Assembly: GCA_016218865.1 (NCBI GenBank)
Contig: JACRCU010000357.1
Span: 1-41,637, forward strand
Source: Deltaproteobacteria bacterium
GTDB lineage: Bacteria; Myxococcota_A; UBA9042
Length of the DNA: 41,637 nt
Direction of reading: 5' to 3'
Part shown: positions 17,717 through 26,468 of the stretch, one piece after another
Numbering within the stretch: the stretch's first letter is position 1
Layout: each line of letters opens with the position of its first letter
Translations under genes and position numbers: made by a program
Notes under the pieces: generated by a model
The model's database searches: none
What the model was told of the DNA's origin: nothing
What the model saw: the letters and a program-made list of their open reading frames with translations, nothing else

Positions 17717-18451
17717 TCAGCCGCCCATCTTGAAGAAGACGCTCGCCGACGGCGGGCTCTCCAGCATGGGCGACATGTCCGTCAGCCCTTGGGTCGGGTT
17801 CATATCGGGAAGATCTTCCACCACTTTTTCGATGACCGGCCGGCCGTCGATGGCGCCGTCGACCGACGGTCCGCCGCAGCCCTTGAGCTGGCCCTCGAGC
17901 TCTTCGCACTTGTTGAAAGTGATGGAGATCTTGACGTATTCGCTTTCGGTGCAGGCGCTGTCCTTGCGCGACGCGCATTCCTGCATCGCCACGTACATGC
18001 TCTCGGCGATCTTCAGCATGCCCTTCATGGTCGCCAGGGCTTCGCTGACGCAGTTGACGCGAGAAACATTTTGCGAGTTGCGGGCTTCTTCGCGTTCGTT
18101 GAAGCCAGTCTGCACCATCGCCCGAATGCGCTCGACGTAATTGTGCGCCTGCTCGACCTGCCGCTCGATCTGGTTGGCGTCGCCCTTGCCGGGTTCTTCG
18201 GCGCCGACCCAGACCGCCGCACCCAAGCACAGCGTGCCGATCACGGCCGCCGCCAGGATCCGCATGGACAAGTCCATTCGCATGACAACCTTGATCTTGT
18301 TGAGCAAGTGGTCGAACCACGCGTCGCCCAGGCCGGCAGCACCGTGGTGCACGGCTCGAGCCGCCGACAACTCGCCGCCGATCGCCGACAATTCGAAGCG
18401 TTGGCCAGCCTCGAAGCTGTGATCAGCGCGGTGGGTGTTGGTCCTCTGCAT
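17717..18451 (-). CDS. Membrane-anchored or periplasmic protein, first gene of the polysaccharide operon
   Basis: No family is recognised. From ATG 18451 (GAGG 7 bases upstream) it has 244 residues. A later ATG at 18283 (AAGG 5 bases upstream) gives 188 residues and a standard signal peptide, MRMDLSMRILAAAVIGTLCL, with a VGA-EE cleavage point. Codons between the two starts have G or C third bases like a true gene, so the longer form with a 56-residue cytoplasmic head and a signal anchor is slightly preferred. The periplasmic part is helical, has five cysteines (VNCVSEAL, MQECASRKDSACTES, FNKCEELEGQLKGC) that could form disulfides, and a Pro-rich acidic tail. It heads the operon and is followed after 123 bp by the barrel gene. 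Confidence 0.6.
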   Translation of the reverse strand: MQRTNTHRADHSFEAGQRFELSAIGGELSAARAVHHGAAGLGDAWFDHLLNKIKVVMRMDLSMRILAAAVIGTLCLGAAVWVGAEEPGKGDANQIERQVEQAHNYVERIRAMVQTGFNEREEARNSQNVSRVNCVSEALATMKGMLKIAESMYVAMQECASRKDSACTESEYVKISITFNKCEELEGQLKGCGGPSVDGAIDGRPVIEKVVEDLPDMNPTQGLTDMSPMLESPPSASVFFKMGG

Positions 18452-18542
18452 TTCCATCCCTCGTCGTTGTCGCGCACAGGTTTTGGTGACGCGTGCAGTT
18501 CTTGGTACCGAATCGAATTGCTTGTCTGGCGAAGTGCTTCCC

Positions 18543-18554
18543 CGAACGCGTTCG
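18543..18554. repeat. 12-bp perfect palindrome in the operon leader
   Basis: CGAACGCGTTCG reads the same on both strands and lies in the transcribed leader between the promoter and the first gene of the polysaccharide operon. A 12-bp palindrome here could be a regulator site; its sequence alone does not name the regulator. Confidence 0.35.
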
Positions 18555-18671
18555 AGGTATCGGCTCTCTTCATCCCCCGCGGCCCTCGGTACCGGACAAT
18601 CGATCCGGCGCGACCGCCAACCCTGTTTCGGCTGCACGCGCATGCATCGCGACATACGCCTAAGCGACCCT

Positions 18672-18700
18672 ACTTTAGAAGGCTCGGCCCGCAGTGTCAA
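18672..18700 (-). promoter_or_regulatory. Sigma-70-type promoter of the polysaccharide-export operon
   Basis: On the minus strand a perfect TTGACA (plus 18695-18700) and TAAAGT (plus 18672-18677, 4 of 6) are separated by exactly 17 bp. Transcription would begin near 18665, leaving a leader of about 214 bases to ATG 18451 (about 380 to ATG 18283). The surrounding sequence is noticeably less GC-rich than the coding regions, as expected for a promoter. Confidence 0.65.
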
Positions 18701-19149
18701 CCTAACCAGCCCTGCAATCGCCGGAGTGGAACTGCCGCCTCGCGCACAAGGCTACGAAATGGTAAGCAGAACTTCCGCGATGGGGTTCGGGGCTGTTGGA
18801 GTCGAAAGCCACGGCTCGATCCTTTGCGAAGGCTGCACCCAGTTGTGCAGTTCAAACCTTGGTTGCCGGCGCTGCGGCCAAGGTTCACAGGGTCGGAGCG
18901 GAAATCTCGCGTTGGCGTCGGCGACCGCGTCCGCCCCCGGCGCCGCCATGCGGCAATGCAGGACGGCGGCAGGTCCATTGCAGCGTACGGCGGTCCAAAC
19001 TCACGGGAATTGGCGCCCCATGCACCCCATCGCACTAGCGCAGCCACGGCGCGACGGACCCGTTCTGCACTTAGAGAGAATCAGGCGGCGAGCCCGGTGC
19101 GGGCGCGAAGGACTGCGCAGCTTCCGTGCCGAACTGGGCGGAAACGGGA
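18701..19149. other. Intergenic region without a recognisable gene
   Basis: About 450 bp downstream of the LGFPKCCVDAF-motif gene and upstream of the polysaccharide promoter. Only short unconvincing reading frames occur. The one clear structure is an inverted repeat, AACCTTGG at 18855-18862 and CCAAGGTT at 18878-18885 with a 15-base loop, without an adjoining T-run. Confidence 0.4.
18855..18885. repeat. 8-bp inverted repeat, 15-base loop
   Basis: AACCTTGG and CCAAGGTT are perfect complements. No T-run follows on either strand, so an intrinsic terminator is not supported; it could be an operator or an RNA hairpin downstream of the minus-strand gene that ends at 19150. Confidence 0.35.
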
Positions 19150-20199
19150 TCAGTCGTCGCGCCAGTCGCACAGCAGCGGTGCCGAGCCGGGATTGGCGGC
19201 CAGGCGCCCGTCGCGGCGATCGCCGCGCCACCGCACCAGTTGGCCGTCTTCGACCGAGATGCCGCAGCCGGGCTGCAGCCACGACGTCAGGTGGGCGGCC
19301 AGGAGCGCCTGGGCCGCGCGAACTTCGCGATCAGCAAAGGCATTGACGCGCAGTTCCCGCAGATACAGCACCGGACCGCGCCACACGCCGCGCGCCACCG
19401 CAAAGAAGGGCAAGCGCCAGAACAGGGCCGGCCGGGTCAACCGGCGATGGATGCGCTCCAACTCATCTGGGCGCAGGCCTTCCATGGCAGCAATCACCCG
19501 ATCGGCGCGCAGGAGGGCCTCTGGGCAGTTGGTGCGGCAGGGAAAGAAGCCGAGCAACTCACCATCGGCCAGCGGATTCATCTTCCACGACGCGGAGCCG
19601 GGGGCCGCTGCTTCGGCCAGCATCCGCCGCATCGCATCGTCGTTGATCGTGTCTTGATCGACGCGCGATCGCTCGAAATCAGCGCAGAAGGCGTCGACGC
19701 AGCACTTGGGGAAGCCCAGCAGCCGGCCAGCAGTCTGGGCGTCTTCGCGGGCGGTGTTCTCTAGCTTGGCGAGCTCTGCGGCTTGGTCGCCAGCGCTGAC
19801 GAACACGCACACCAGGGCGTCGGGATCGTCGGGCGCACAGGGATCGGAGCGCAACAGGAGGTAGTCCTTGCGATAGGCCTCGCCGATCACGACCTTGCGT
19901 CCGGCCGAGGTGCGGGCAGCAAAGCGCCGGGCCTGCTCGATCGGGATGTCCTCGAGCTTGACGACAGGCTTCAAGTCGGCGACCACCATGGTCAATTCCG
20001 CGGGCTTGAAGCCACGGTAGCTGAGTTGGCGAACCAGGTGGCCACCGGCGGCGGCGGCGATCTCGGCCTCGGTCGGCTGGCCGGGCAGCTCCATGCCGAG
20101 CGCCTGAGCCAGGAGGTGGCTGGCTTCTGGCCAGCGGTGCGACCGGACCGCCCGGCGCAGACCGGCATAGAGTTGACCGAGTTGGTACTTCGACAGCAC
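19150..20199 (-). CDS. Protein with LGFPKCCVDAF motif (DUF483-like), function unknown
   Basis: 349 residues from GTG 20199, with GGGG 8 bases upstream. Near residue 170 is LLGFPKCCVDAFCADFERSR, a paired-cysteine motif I associate with DUF483-type proteins. A second cysteine pattern, GFFPCRTNCPEALLRADRVI, follows about 50 residues later, giving an arrangement that could bind a metal or an Fe-S cluster. The N-terminal half includes KPVVKLEDIPIEQARRF and KVVIGEAYRKDYLLLRSD. No signal peptide is visible, so it is probably cytoplasmic. It diverges from the UPF0158 gene across 124 bp. The family assignment is from memory of the motif and is tentative, and no function is known to me. Confidence 0.65.
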   Translation of the reverse strand: MLSKYQLGQLYAGLRRAVRSHRWPEASHLLAQALGMELPGQPTEAEIAAAAGGHLVRQLSYRGFKPAELTMVVADLKPVVKLEDIPIEQARRFAARTSAGRKVVIGEAYRKDYLLLRSDPCAPDDPDALVCVFVSAGDQAAELAKLENTAREDAQTAGRLLGFPKCCVDAFCADFERSRVDQDTINDDAMRRMLAEAAAPGSASWKMNPLADGELLGFFPCRTNCPEALLRADRVIAAMEGLRPDELERIHRRLTRPALFWRLPFFAVARGVWRGPVLYLRELRVNAFADREVRAAQALLAAHLTSWLQPGCGISVEDGQLVRWRGDRRDGRLAANPGSAPLLCDWRDD

Positions 20200-20323
20200 G
20201 GTGGCGTCCCCCTGGGGGCCAGGATGGCGCAGTTGTGGCCCGAACGCCAGACGCTGTGCGGATGCTTGCGCCGCGGACGCGGGCCGGCAAGACTGTGGCG
20301 GCGCTGGGCGCCAGCAGGACGGC

Positions 20324-21082
20324 ATGAAACCAAGTTCGGGTGCATCGGATCGAGAGCTCGGCCACGGCCAGGGACCCAGTGCGGGGGGCCCTCGTGCGCC
20401 GCGCCGTCCGCCGATCGCGTCGCCCGCGCTGCCGGTGCGCGACGGCGGCGCCACAGCCACGCCAGGCCACGCCGGCGGCCCCACCGACGAGCCGGGCAGC
20501 GAGCTGCGGCCGGTGCGCGGCCAATGGGACGAATTGATTCGGCTGTTCGCCCGCGCTAGTCCGGTCAGCATGAGCCACTGGAACCCGGCGACCGGCGAAC
20601 TGTTCGAAGCGCCGCGCGGCAAGCAGCGGGCCGCCACGGTGCTGCGCTTTGAGGACCGCCTGTGGCGCGACGCCAACTGGATCGAGATCCCGTACCAAGA
20701 GAGCGACGAAGCCTTTGCTGCGGCGCAGGAATTCGTCGCGGACCTGCGCGCCGGCAAAGCGAAGACCCAGCTCACGGCCGCTCTGCAGGGTGCCAAGCCG
20801 TTCCGCGCGTTCCGCACCGTGCTCGCGGCGCACCCGGGGCTGCAGCGGCGCTGGACCGACCTGCAGAACCAGCAGAGCGCCGAGCGCCTGGTCGAGTTCT
20901 GCCTGTCGCAAAGCTTCCTCATCGAGGATCCGCGCTTCGAGCAGGCCCTGGAGAGTTGGCTGGACGCGCGCGAAGCGGAGGAGGGCGTCGAGGAGGCGCC
21001 ATCGCCGCCCGTGCCCGTGGCTGCCCGCCGACCGCTCGGCAGCCTGTCGCTCGGCCGCAAGCGCGGCGAAGGCGAAAGCTAG
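20324..21082 (+). CDS. UPF0158 family protein
   Basis: 252 residues from ATG 20324 with AGGA 5 bases upstream. The first 75 residues are Gly/Pro/Arg-rich and probably disordered. The conserved region begins near residue 80 with RPVRGQWDELIRLFARA, a tryptophan-containing helix, then SHWNPATGELFEA, WIEIPYQESDEAFAAAQEFV, and the helical block LQGAKPFRAFRTVLAAHPGL followed by RW. This order matches the UPF0158 family, whose members are small cytoplasmic proteins without an established function. The last 30 residues are Pro/Arg-rich and poorly conserved in appearance. It is followed after 109 bp by the DUF192 gene. Confidence 0.72.
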   Translation: MKPSSGASDRELGHGQGPSAGGPRAPRRPPIASPALPVRDGGATATPGHAGGPTDEPGSELRPVRGQWDELIRLFARASPVSMSHWNPATGELFEAPRGKQRAATVLRFEDRLWRDANWIEIPYQESDEAFAAAQEFVADLRAGKAKTQLTAALQGAKPFRAFRTVLAAHPGLQRRWTDLQNQQSAERLVEFCLSQSFLIEDPRFEQALESWLDAREAEEGVEEAPSPPVPVAARRPLGSLSLGRKRGEGES

Positions 21083-21191
21083 CGCACGATCGCGGTTGCG
21101 GCTCTGGGCTGCGGCGCCGACAATCGCAGCACGGCAGACGGTGGCAGAGAGCGGAGGCGGTGTGCGGCGGCCCGAAAGCAGAACCAAGAAG

Positions 21192-21734
21192 ATGGCGATG
21201 CGGGCGGTGCTGTTGGCCCTGACGGCGGCCGCGTGCACACGGCCACCGGCCACCGCGGAGCGCACCGATACCGCGCTGCAGGCCGCGCCGGTCGCAGCGC
21301 CGCCTGGGCCCGATTTGTCGAGCGCGCCCGCCCTGTTTCGCAGTCGCGGCGAAGTGCGCATTGCCGGCCGCCCAGACGGCCCGGTGGTGCGCGTGGAGCT
21401 GGCTCGCTCGCCCGAGGAGCGCGAACAGGGCCTGATGTACCGGCGCAGCCTGGCCGATGGCGCCGGGATGCTGTTCTTCATGCCGGATCTGCGGCCATGG
21501 CGATTCTGGATGCGCAATACGTTGATACCGCTGGACATGGTCTTCGTCGGCGAGGACTGGCGCGTGGCCGGCGTGGTCGCCCGCGCGCAACCGCTGACCG
21601 AGACAGGCCGCGGGGTGGCCGAGCCGTCGCGCTACGTCCTGGAAATCGGCGCCGGGCAAGCCGAGGCGCTGCACATCGAGCGCGGAACGGCCTTGGAATT
21701 TCGTGAGCTTGTCAGCGATGTGGGGCACCCGTGA
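21192..21734 (+). CDS. DUF192 lipoprotein
   Basis: 180 residues. ATG 21192 follows AAGAAG; a second ATG 6 bases on is equally possible. The N-terminus MAMRAVLLALTAAACTRPP looks like a lipoprotein signal with Cys15. The rest is a complete DUF192 domain: VRVELARSPEEREQGLMYRR, GAGMLFFMPDLRPWRFWMRN, TLIPLDMVFVGEDWRVAGVV, and a C-terminal VLEIGAGQAEALHIERG. DUF192 is a small beta-rich domain found in bacteria and archaea, often exported, with unknown activity. The last four bases (GTGA) overlap the start of the next gene, so translation of the two is likely coupled. Confidence 0.85.
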   Translation: MAMRAVLLALTAAACTRPPATAERTDTALQAAPVAAPPGPDLSSAPALFRSRGEVRIAGRPDGPVVRVELARSPEEREQGLMYRRSLADGAGMLFFMPDLRPWRFWMRNTLIPLDMVFVGEDWRVAGVVARAQPLTETGRGVAEPSRYVLEIGAGQAEALHIERGTALEFRELVSDVGHP

Positions 21735-22297
21735 CGGCGCCGCTTCCCGACGATCGCGTCGCGGCTCTGCACGCGGACGCCGCCAAGTTGGCCGAGTACG
21801 CGCGCGGCCCGGCCATCGACAAGGCCCTGCGCCAAGAAATTCGTGGAGTTTTGTGGCAGGTGCACAGTGCCCTGTTCCCGCCCGAACCGGAGCCGGACGA
21901 GGTGGCGCCGGCGCCGGATGCCCCGGATGCCGAGCCGGCCGGCCCTGACCTGGCGCAAGTTGGTGCACTGCTGGCCCAGACCGGCACGTTGCTGCGGCAA
22001 CTGGGCGATGACCGCGGCAAAGGGGCGCGCCGCATCGGCGACATGCGGATTGCCGAGCCGCTGCCCGACCGGGTGATGGTGCCGCCGTCGTCGCGCCAGA
22101 CCGACAAGCTAGCCCAAACGGTGCAGCGGCACTTTCGCGCGCGCATGGCGCTGACGGACGAGCGGCTGGGCTGGTTCGAGCAGCGAACCCAGCAGAACTC
22201 CCCGACTTCTGTGGCGACCGTCAAGCAGCCCGAAGGCGACGCCGACCGGCTGGACCTGGAGCTGCTGCGCAAGGAGGGCCGCACCAAATTCAGTTGA
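21731..22297 (+). CDS. Conserved-looking protein of unknown function, coupled to DUF192
   Basis: 188 residues starting at GTG 21731, which overlaps the TGA of the DUF192 gene by four bases. It is soluble and helical: helices around residues 8-48, an acidic Pro/Ala linker (FPPEPEPDEVAPAPDAPDAE), then helices DLAQVGALLAQTGTLLRQLG and RQTDKLAQTVQRHFRARMAL, and a C-terminal basic end (ELLRKEGRTKFS). No signal peptide or known domain is recognised. Tight coupling suggests that it works with, or is produced in ratio to, the DUF192 lipoprotein, but one is cytoplasmic and the other exported, so the relation is unclear. Confidence 0.65.
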   Translation: MTAPLPDDRVAALHADAAKLAEYARGPAIDKALRQEIRGVLWQVHSALFPPEPEPDEVAPAPDAPDAEPAGPDLAQVGALLAQTGTLLRQLGDDRGKGARRIGDMRIAEPLPDRVMVPPSSRQTDKLAQTVQRHFRARMALTDERLGWFEQRTQQNSPTSVATVKQPEGDADRLDLELLRKEGRTKFS

Positions 22298-22316
22298 GCG
22301 CGCGCCAAGCTAGTTC

Positions 22317-22345
22317 TTGTGGCGATCGCCGCGGACCGCTATGCT
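22317..22345 (+). promoter_or_regulatory. Candidate promoter for the large lipoprotein gene
   Basis: TTGTGG (22317-22322) and TATGCT (22340-22345, 4 of 6) are separated by 17 bp in the 227-bp gap before the gene starting at 22525. The -35 is weak. Predicted leader is about 170 bases. Confidence 0.35.
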
Positions 22346-22524
22346 GCGGCCCCATGGTTTCAGGGGATCAGCGAAAATAAGCCGGAGCCCTTGTTCGCCG
22401 CGATTGTTCCGCCCCAAAAGGCGGCGAATTTGCGGCCCACTTAGCAGGAGAGGCAAAGCAGCACGTCATGTCTGCGGAACGCCTCATGGCGCGGTCACCT
22501 GGGCCCCGCCCGCAGGAGTACAGG

Positions 22525-24852
22525 ATGCGCACAGTTGTCATGATGAGGAGTGCCGGGGCGACGGTGGCGGCGGTGTTGGCCGCGCTGCTCGCGTTGTCTG
22601 CCTGCGGCAGCGACGGCGAGACCAAGACCACCGCCGACACGGTCACCGCCAAAGACAGCACCGGCGACGTGCCCTTGGCCGACACCGCCACCAGCGACGC
22701 GGCGCCGACCGATACGGCCAGCGGCGAAACAGCCAATGCCTGTGGCAGCTTGCCGTCGTGCCTCAACGCCCAAGGCCAGGACGATCTGAGCCTGTGCCCC
22801 AAGCCGGTCAGCGACTACGAGTGCGTCGCGGGCTGCTGTTCGGTCAAATTCGTCTGCGACACCGACAAGGACTGCGCGGCCAAGAACGGTGTGGCGCCCG
22901 GCTGCCCGGACAAGGCCTTCACCTGCGGCTGCGACCAGGACTCCGGGCAGTGCACCCAGACCATGTGCGCCGCCGACAGCGACTGCGAAACCGGCAAGGT
23001 CTGCTCGCAGGGTGGCTGCATCGCCGCCCTGGCCGACGCCAGCCTGAGTGCGCGCCTGCTGCGGCCGGTGTGGATTACCGCCCCCGGCGGCACCCTGGAG
23101 GCCCCGAGCGGCCTGGGCGCGCAGGCGGTCGACGACATCGGCAACGTCAAGATCAATGCCACCTTTGAGTGGACGCTGGCCTCGTCCGACTCGTTCACGC
23201 TGAAGGACCAGACCCTGACGGCCGGCAGCAAGGCCGGCACCACCACCGTCACCGCCAAGGTCAAAGGTTCGAGCAAGGGCGCCTCCAAGCCCGCGACGCT
23301 GTGGAACCTGGGCGCCGTGCCAGACGGCAAGAACCTGCGCGTCACGGCCATCGACGAGTTCAGCTGGCTGCCGGTCAAGGGCAAGGTGGTCGTCATCGGC
23401 ATGGCCGACGCGGCGACGCCCGAGGCTGCGCAAGTGGCCGACTTGGCGGATGGTCAGGCGGCGTTTGCCAACGTGAAATTCCCGGCCGATGTCCACGTGG
23501 TGGCCACCGACCACGCCGCCGTGTCGGTGCTCCGCTACGATCCGGCCGGCAAGGCCGCCGACCTGCTGCTGCCCACCCCGCTGCACCACTACGCCGAGCT
23601 GACTTTTGACGCGGCCGGCAAGATCGTCCCCGCCGAGACCAAGGTCATCCACGGCGATGCGGTCCGCGGAACCGTGGACTACCCCGGCACCGGCGAAGCC
23701 GCCCTGGGCCTGACTGCGCTGGCCTTTGACTCGCAGCTGCTCAACTTCTCTGTGGATTCGATTCTGGGCCCCAACGTGCGGCGGCCGTTCGACCCCGAGG
23801 CGCCCTCGTACGTGAACCCGCAACCCGGCAAGCCGCAAGAGATCCCGGGCGGCGTGACCTTCGTGCTGGGCAAGCCGGTCGTGACCGAGTACATCATGGC
23901 GGGCCCGCCCGGAGCCCACACCCAGTGGACGCTGGCCGGCCGCCTGCAACTGACCACCGTGATTGCCGAAATGGGCAAGCTGCTGTCGGCCGTCGAGGAT
24001 GGCGTGAACATCGGCCGGGTGGTGTCGGTGCTGCTGCCGTACCTGGCCGGGTTCCGTTCGCACGTGCAGTTCGACATCGCGCTGGGCGAGACCATGGCCA
24101 ATCCGATCAAGGATTTGCCCAAGATCGAGCCGGACTTCCCGCTGCTGCACAAGACCCAGGTCACGGTGCCGCCGATGCCCAAGACCGCCAATGGTTGGGC
24201 CGACGTCGCCTTCGTCATCGGCGGTGCGCTGCTTCCGCTGGGCGAGATCGTGCCACTGGGCCTGACCGCCGGCTCGGACTCGACCCTGGCCGAAGATCCG
24301 GCCGACGGCGTGGTCGACGCCGACCAGAAGACCCCGGGCCAGCAGCCTCTGCCGCTCGCGGTGGGTCCGCTGCACAGCGGCCTGCGCTACGGCGCCGACA
24401 ACCACGTCATGGTCACCGCGGCGATCGTGCTGGGCGGCAAGGGCAAGAAGGAGGGCGGCTCGATCTCGATCAGCGCGCCCGGTCCGGTGCCGGCGGCGTT
24501 CAAGCCCGTGGACTTCCTGGATATGCCGATCGGTTCGAGCTTCGTGCCCGCCACCGGCACCCTCACCATCAAGGCTGTGGCCGCTGCCCAGGCCTACCGC
24601 CTGAACCTGCAAGGCGAAAGCGGCTTGAAGTGGCTGGTGGTGGTGCCCAAGGAGCAGGCGGGCAAGGCCCTGACCCTGCCGGACCTGACCAGCTACGGCG
24701 CCGCCATGAGCGCGGCCAAGGCCAAGCGCGCCTACGTGGCCGGCTTCGAGTTCAGCAAGGCCATGGATCTGCAGGCTCTTGTGGCGCCGGGCGGCCTGAG
24801 CGACCTGGTGCGGCAGGTGACCCGCACTGCGTTCATCGACGCGATGCCGTAG
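22525..24852 (+). CDS. Large cysteine-rich surface lipoprotein, function unknown
   Basis: 775 residues from ATG 22525, with AGGAG 6 bases upstream. Signal peptide MRTVVMMRSAGATVAAVLAA ends in lipobox ALSAC (Cys27). A Thr/Asp/Ala-rich spacer (about 30-70) leads to a Cys-rich block (about 75-175) with at least 14 cysteines, including repeats of the type C-x3-D-x-D-C-x2-G-x-V-C (CAADSDCETGKVCSQGGC). Such modules are frequent in Myxococcota and Bradymonadota surface proteins. The remaining 600 residues are beta-rich; early on there is an Ig-like stretch (FEWTLASSDSFTLKDQTLTA) and a carboxypeptidase-regulatory-like segment (AIDEFSWLPVKGKVVVIGMA). It is probably outer-membrane anchored and exposed. 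No catalytic motif is recognised. It has a strong terminator just downstream. Confidence 0.78.
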   Translation: MRTVVMMRSAGATVAAVLAALLALSACGSDGETKTTADTVTAKDSTGDVPLADTATSDAAPTDTASGETANACGSLPSCLNAQGQDDLSLCPKPVSDYECVAGCCSVKFVCDTDKDCAAKNGVAPGCPDKAFTCGCDQDSGQCTQTMCAADSDCETGKVCSQGGCIAALADASLSARLLRPVWITAPGGTLEAPSGLGAQAVDDIGNVKINATFEWTLASSDSFTLKDQTLTAGSKAGTTTVTAKVKGSSKGASKPATLWNLGAVPDGKNLRVTAIDEFSWLPVKGKVVVIGMADAATPEAAQVADLADGQAAFANVKFPADVHVVATDHAAVSVLRYDPAGKAADLLLPTPLHHYAELTFDAAGKIVPAETKVIHGDAVRGTVDYPGTGEAALGLTALAFDSQLLNFSVDSILGPNVRRPFDPEAPSYVNPQPGKPQEIPGGVTFVLGKPVVTEYIMAGPPGAHTQWTLAGRLQLTTVIAEMGKLLSAVEDGVNIGRVVSVLLPYLAGFRSHVQFDIALGETMANPIKDLPKIEPDFPLLHKTQVTVPPMPKTANGWADVAFVIGGALLPLGEIVPLGLTAGSDSTLAEDPADGVVDADQKTPGQQPLPLAVGPLHSGLRYGADNHVMVTAAIVLGGKGKKEGGSISISAPGPVPAAFKPVDFLDMPIGSSFVPATGTLTIKAVAAAQAYRLNLQGESGLKWLVVVPKEQAGKALTLPDLTSYGAAMSAAKAKRAYVAGFEFSKAMDLQALVAPGGLSDLVRQVTRTAFIDAMP

Positions 24853-24869
24853 CACCACTGCCAGCAGCC

Positions 24870-24921
24870 AAAAAGCGAAACCGGGCGGCCCACTTGCATG
24901 GTGCCGCCCGGTCTTGCTTTT
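24870..24921. terminator. Bidirectional intrinsic terminator between lipoprotein gene and ftsZ
   Basis: A perfect 10-bp stem (24880-24889 with 24903-24912) and 13-base loop is extended by further pairing of AAAAGC (24871-24876) with GCTTTT (24916-24921). The plus strand ends in CTTGCTTTT and the minus strand in TTTCGCTTTTT, so it can end transcription of the lipoprotein gene (plus) and of the dcw operon after ftsZ (minus). Confidence 0.85.
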
Positions 24922-24965
24922 GGGCCTTGTGCCGCAGCCGACCGGCGTGCCGGCCGCTCGCCGCG

Positions 24966-26375
<1,410 letters not shown>

Positions 26376-26468
26376 GGGGAACTCCTGCGAAGGTCAGAGT
26401 TGGGGTCCGGGGACTTGTTAGCGTTCAGGGGTAGAGAAAGTCCGGGTAGGTCCCGGTGATTCCGTGCT

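Noticed and set aside
22495-24858. A 787-codon open frame on the minus strand antisense to the large lipoprotein
   Set aside because: His/Gln/Gly-rich without motifs, while the plus frame has a ribosome site, signal peptide and lipobox.
26442-26456. Short CCGGG/CCCGG hairpin between ftsA and ftsZ as an attenuator
   Set aside because: A 5-bp stem without a T-run is common by chance at this base composition; mentioned only under ftsA.
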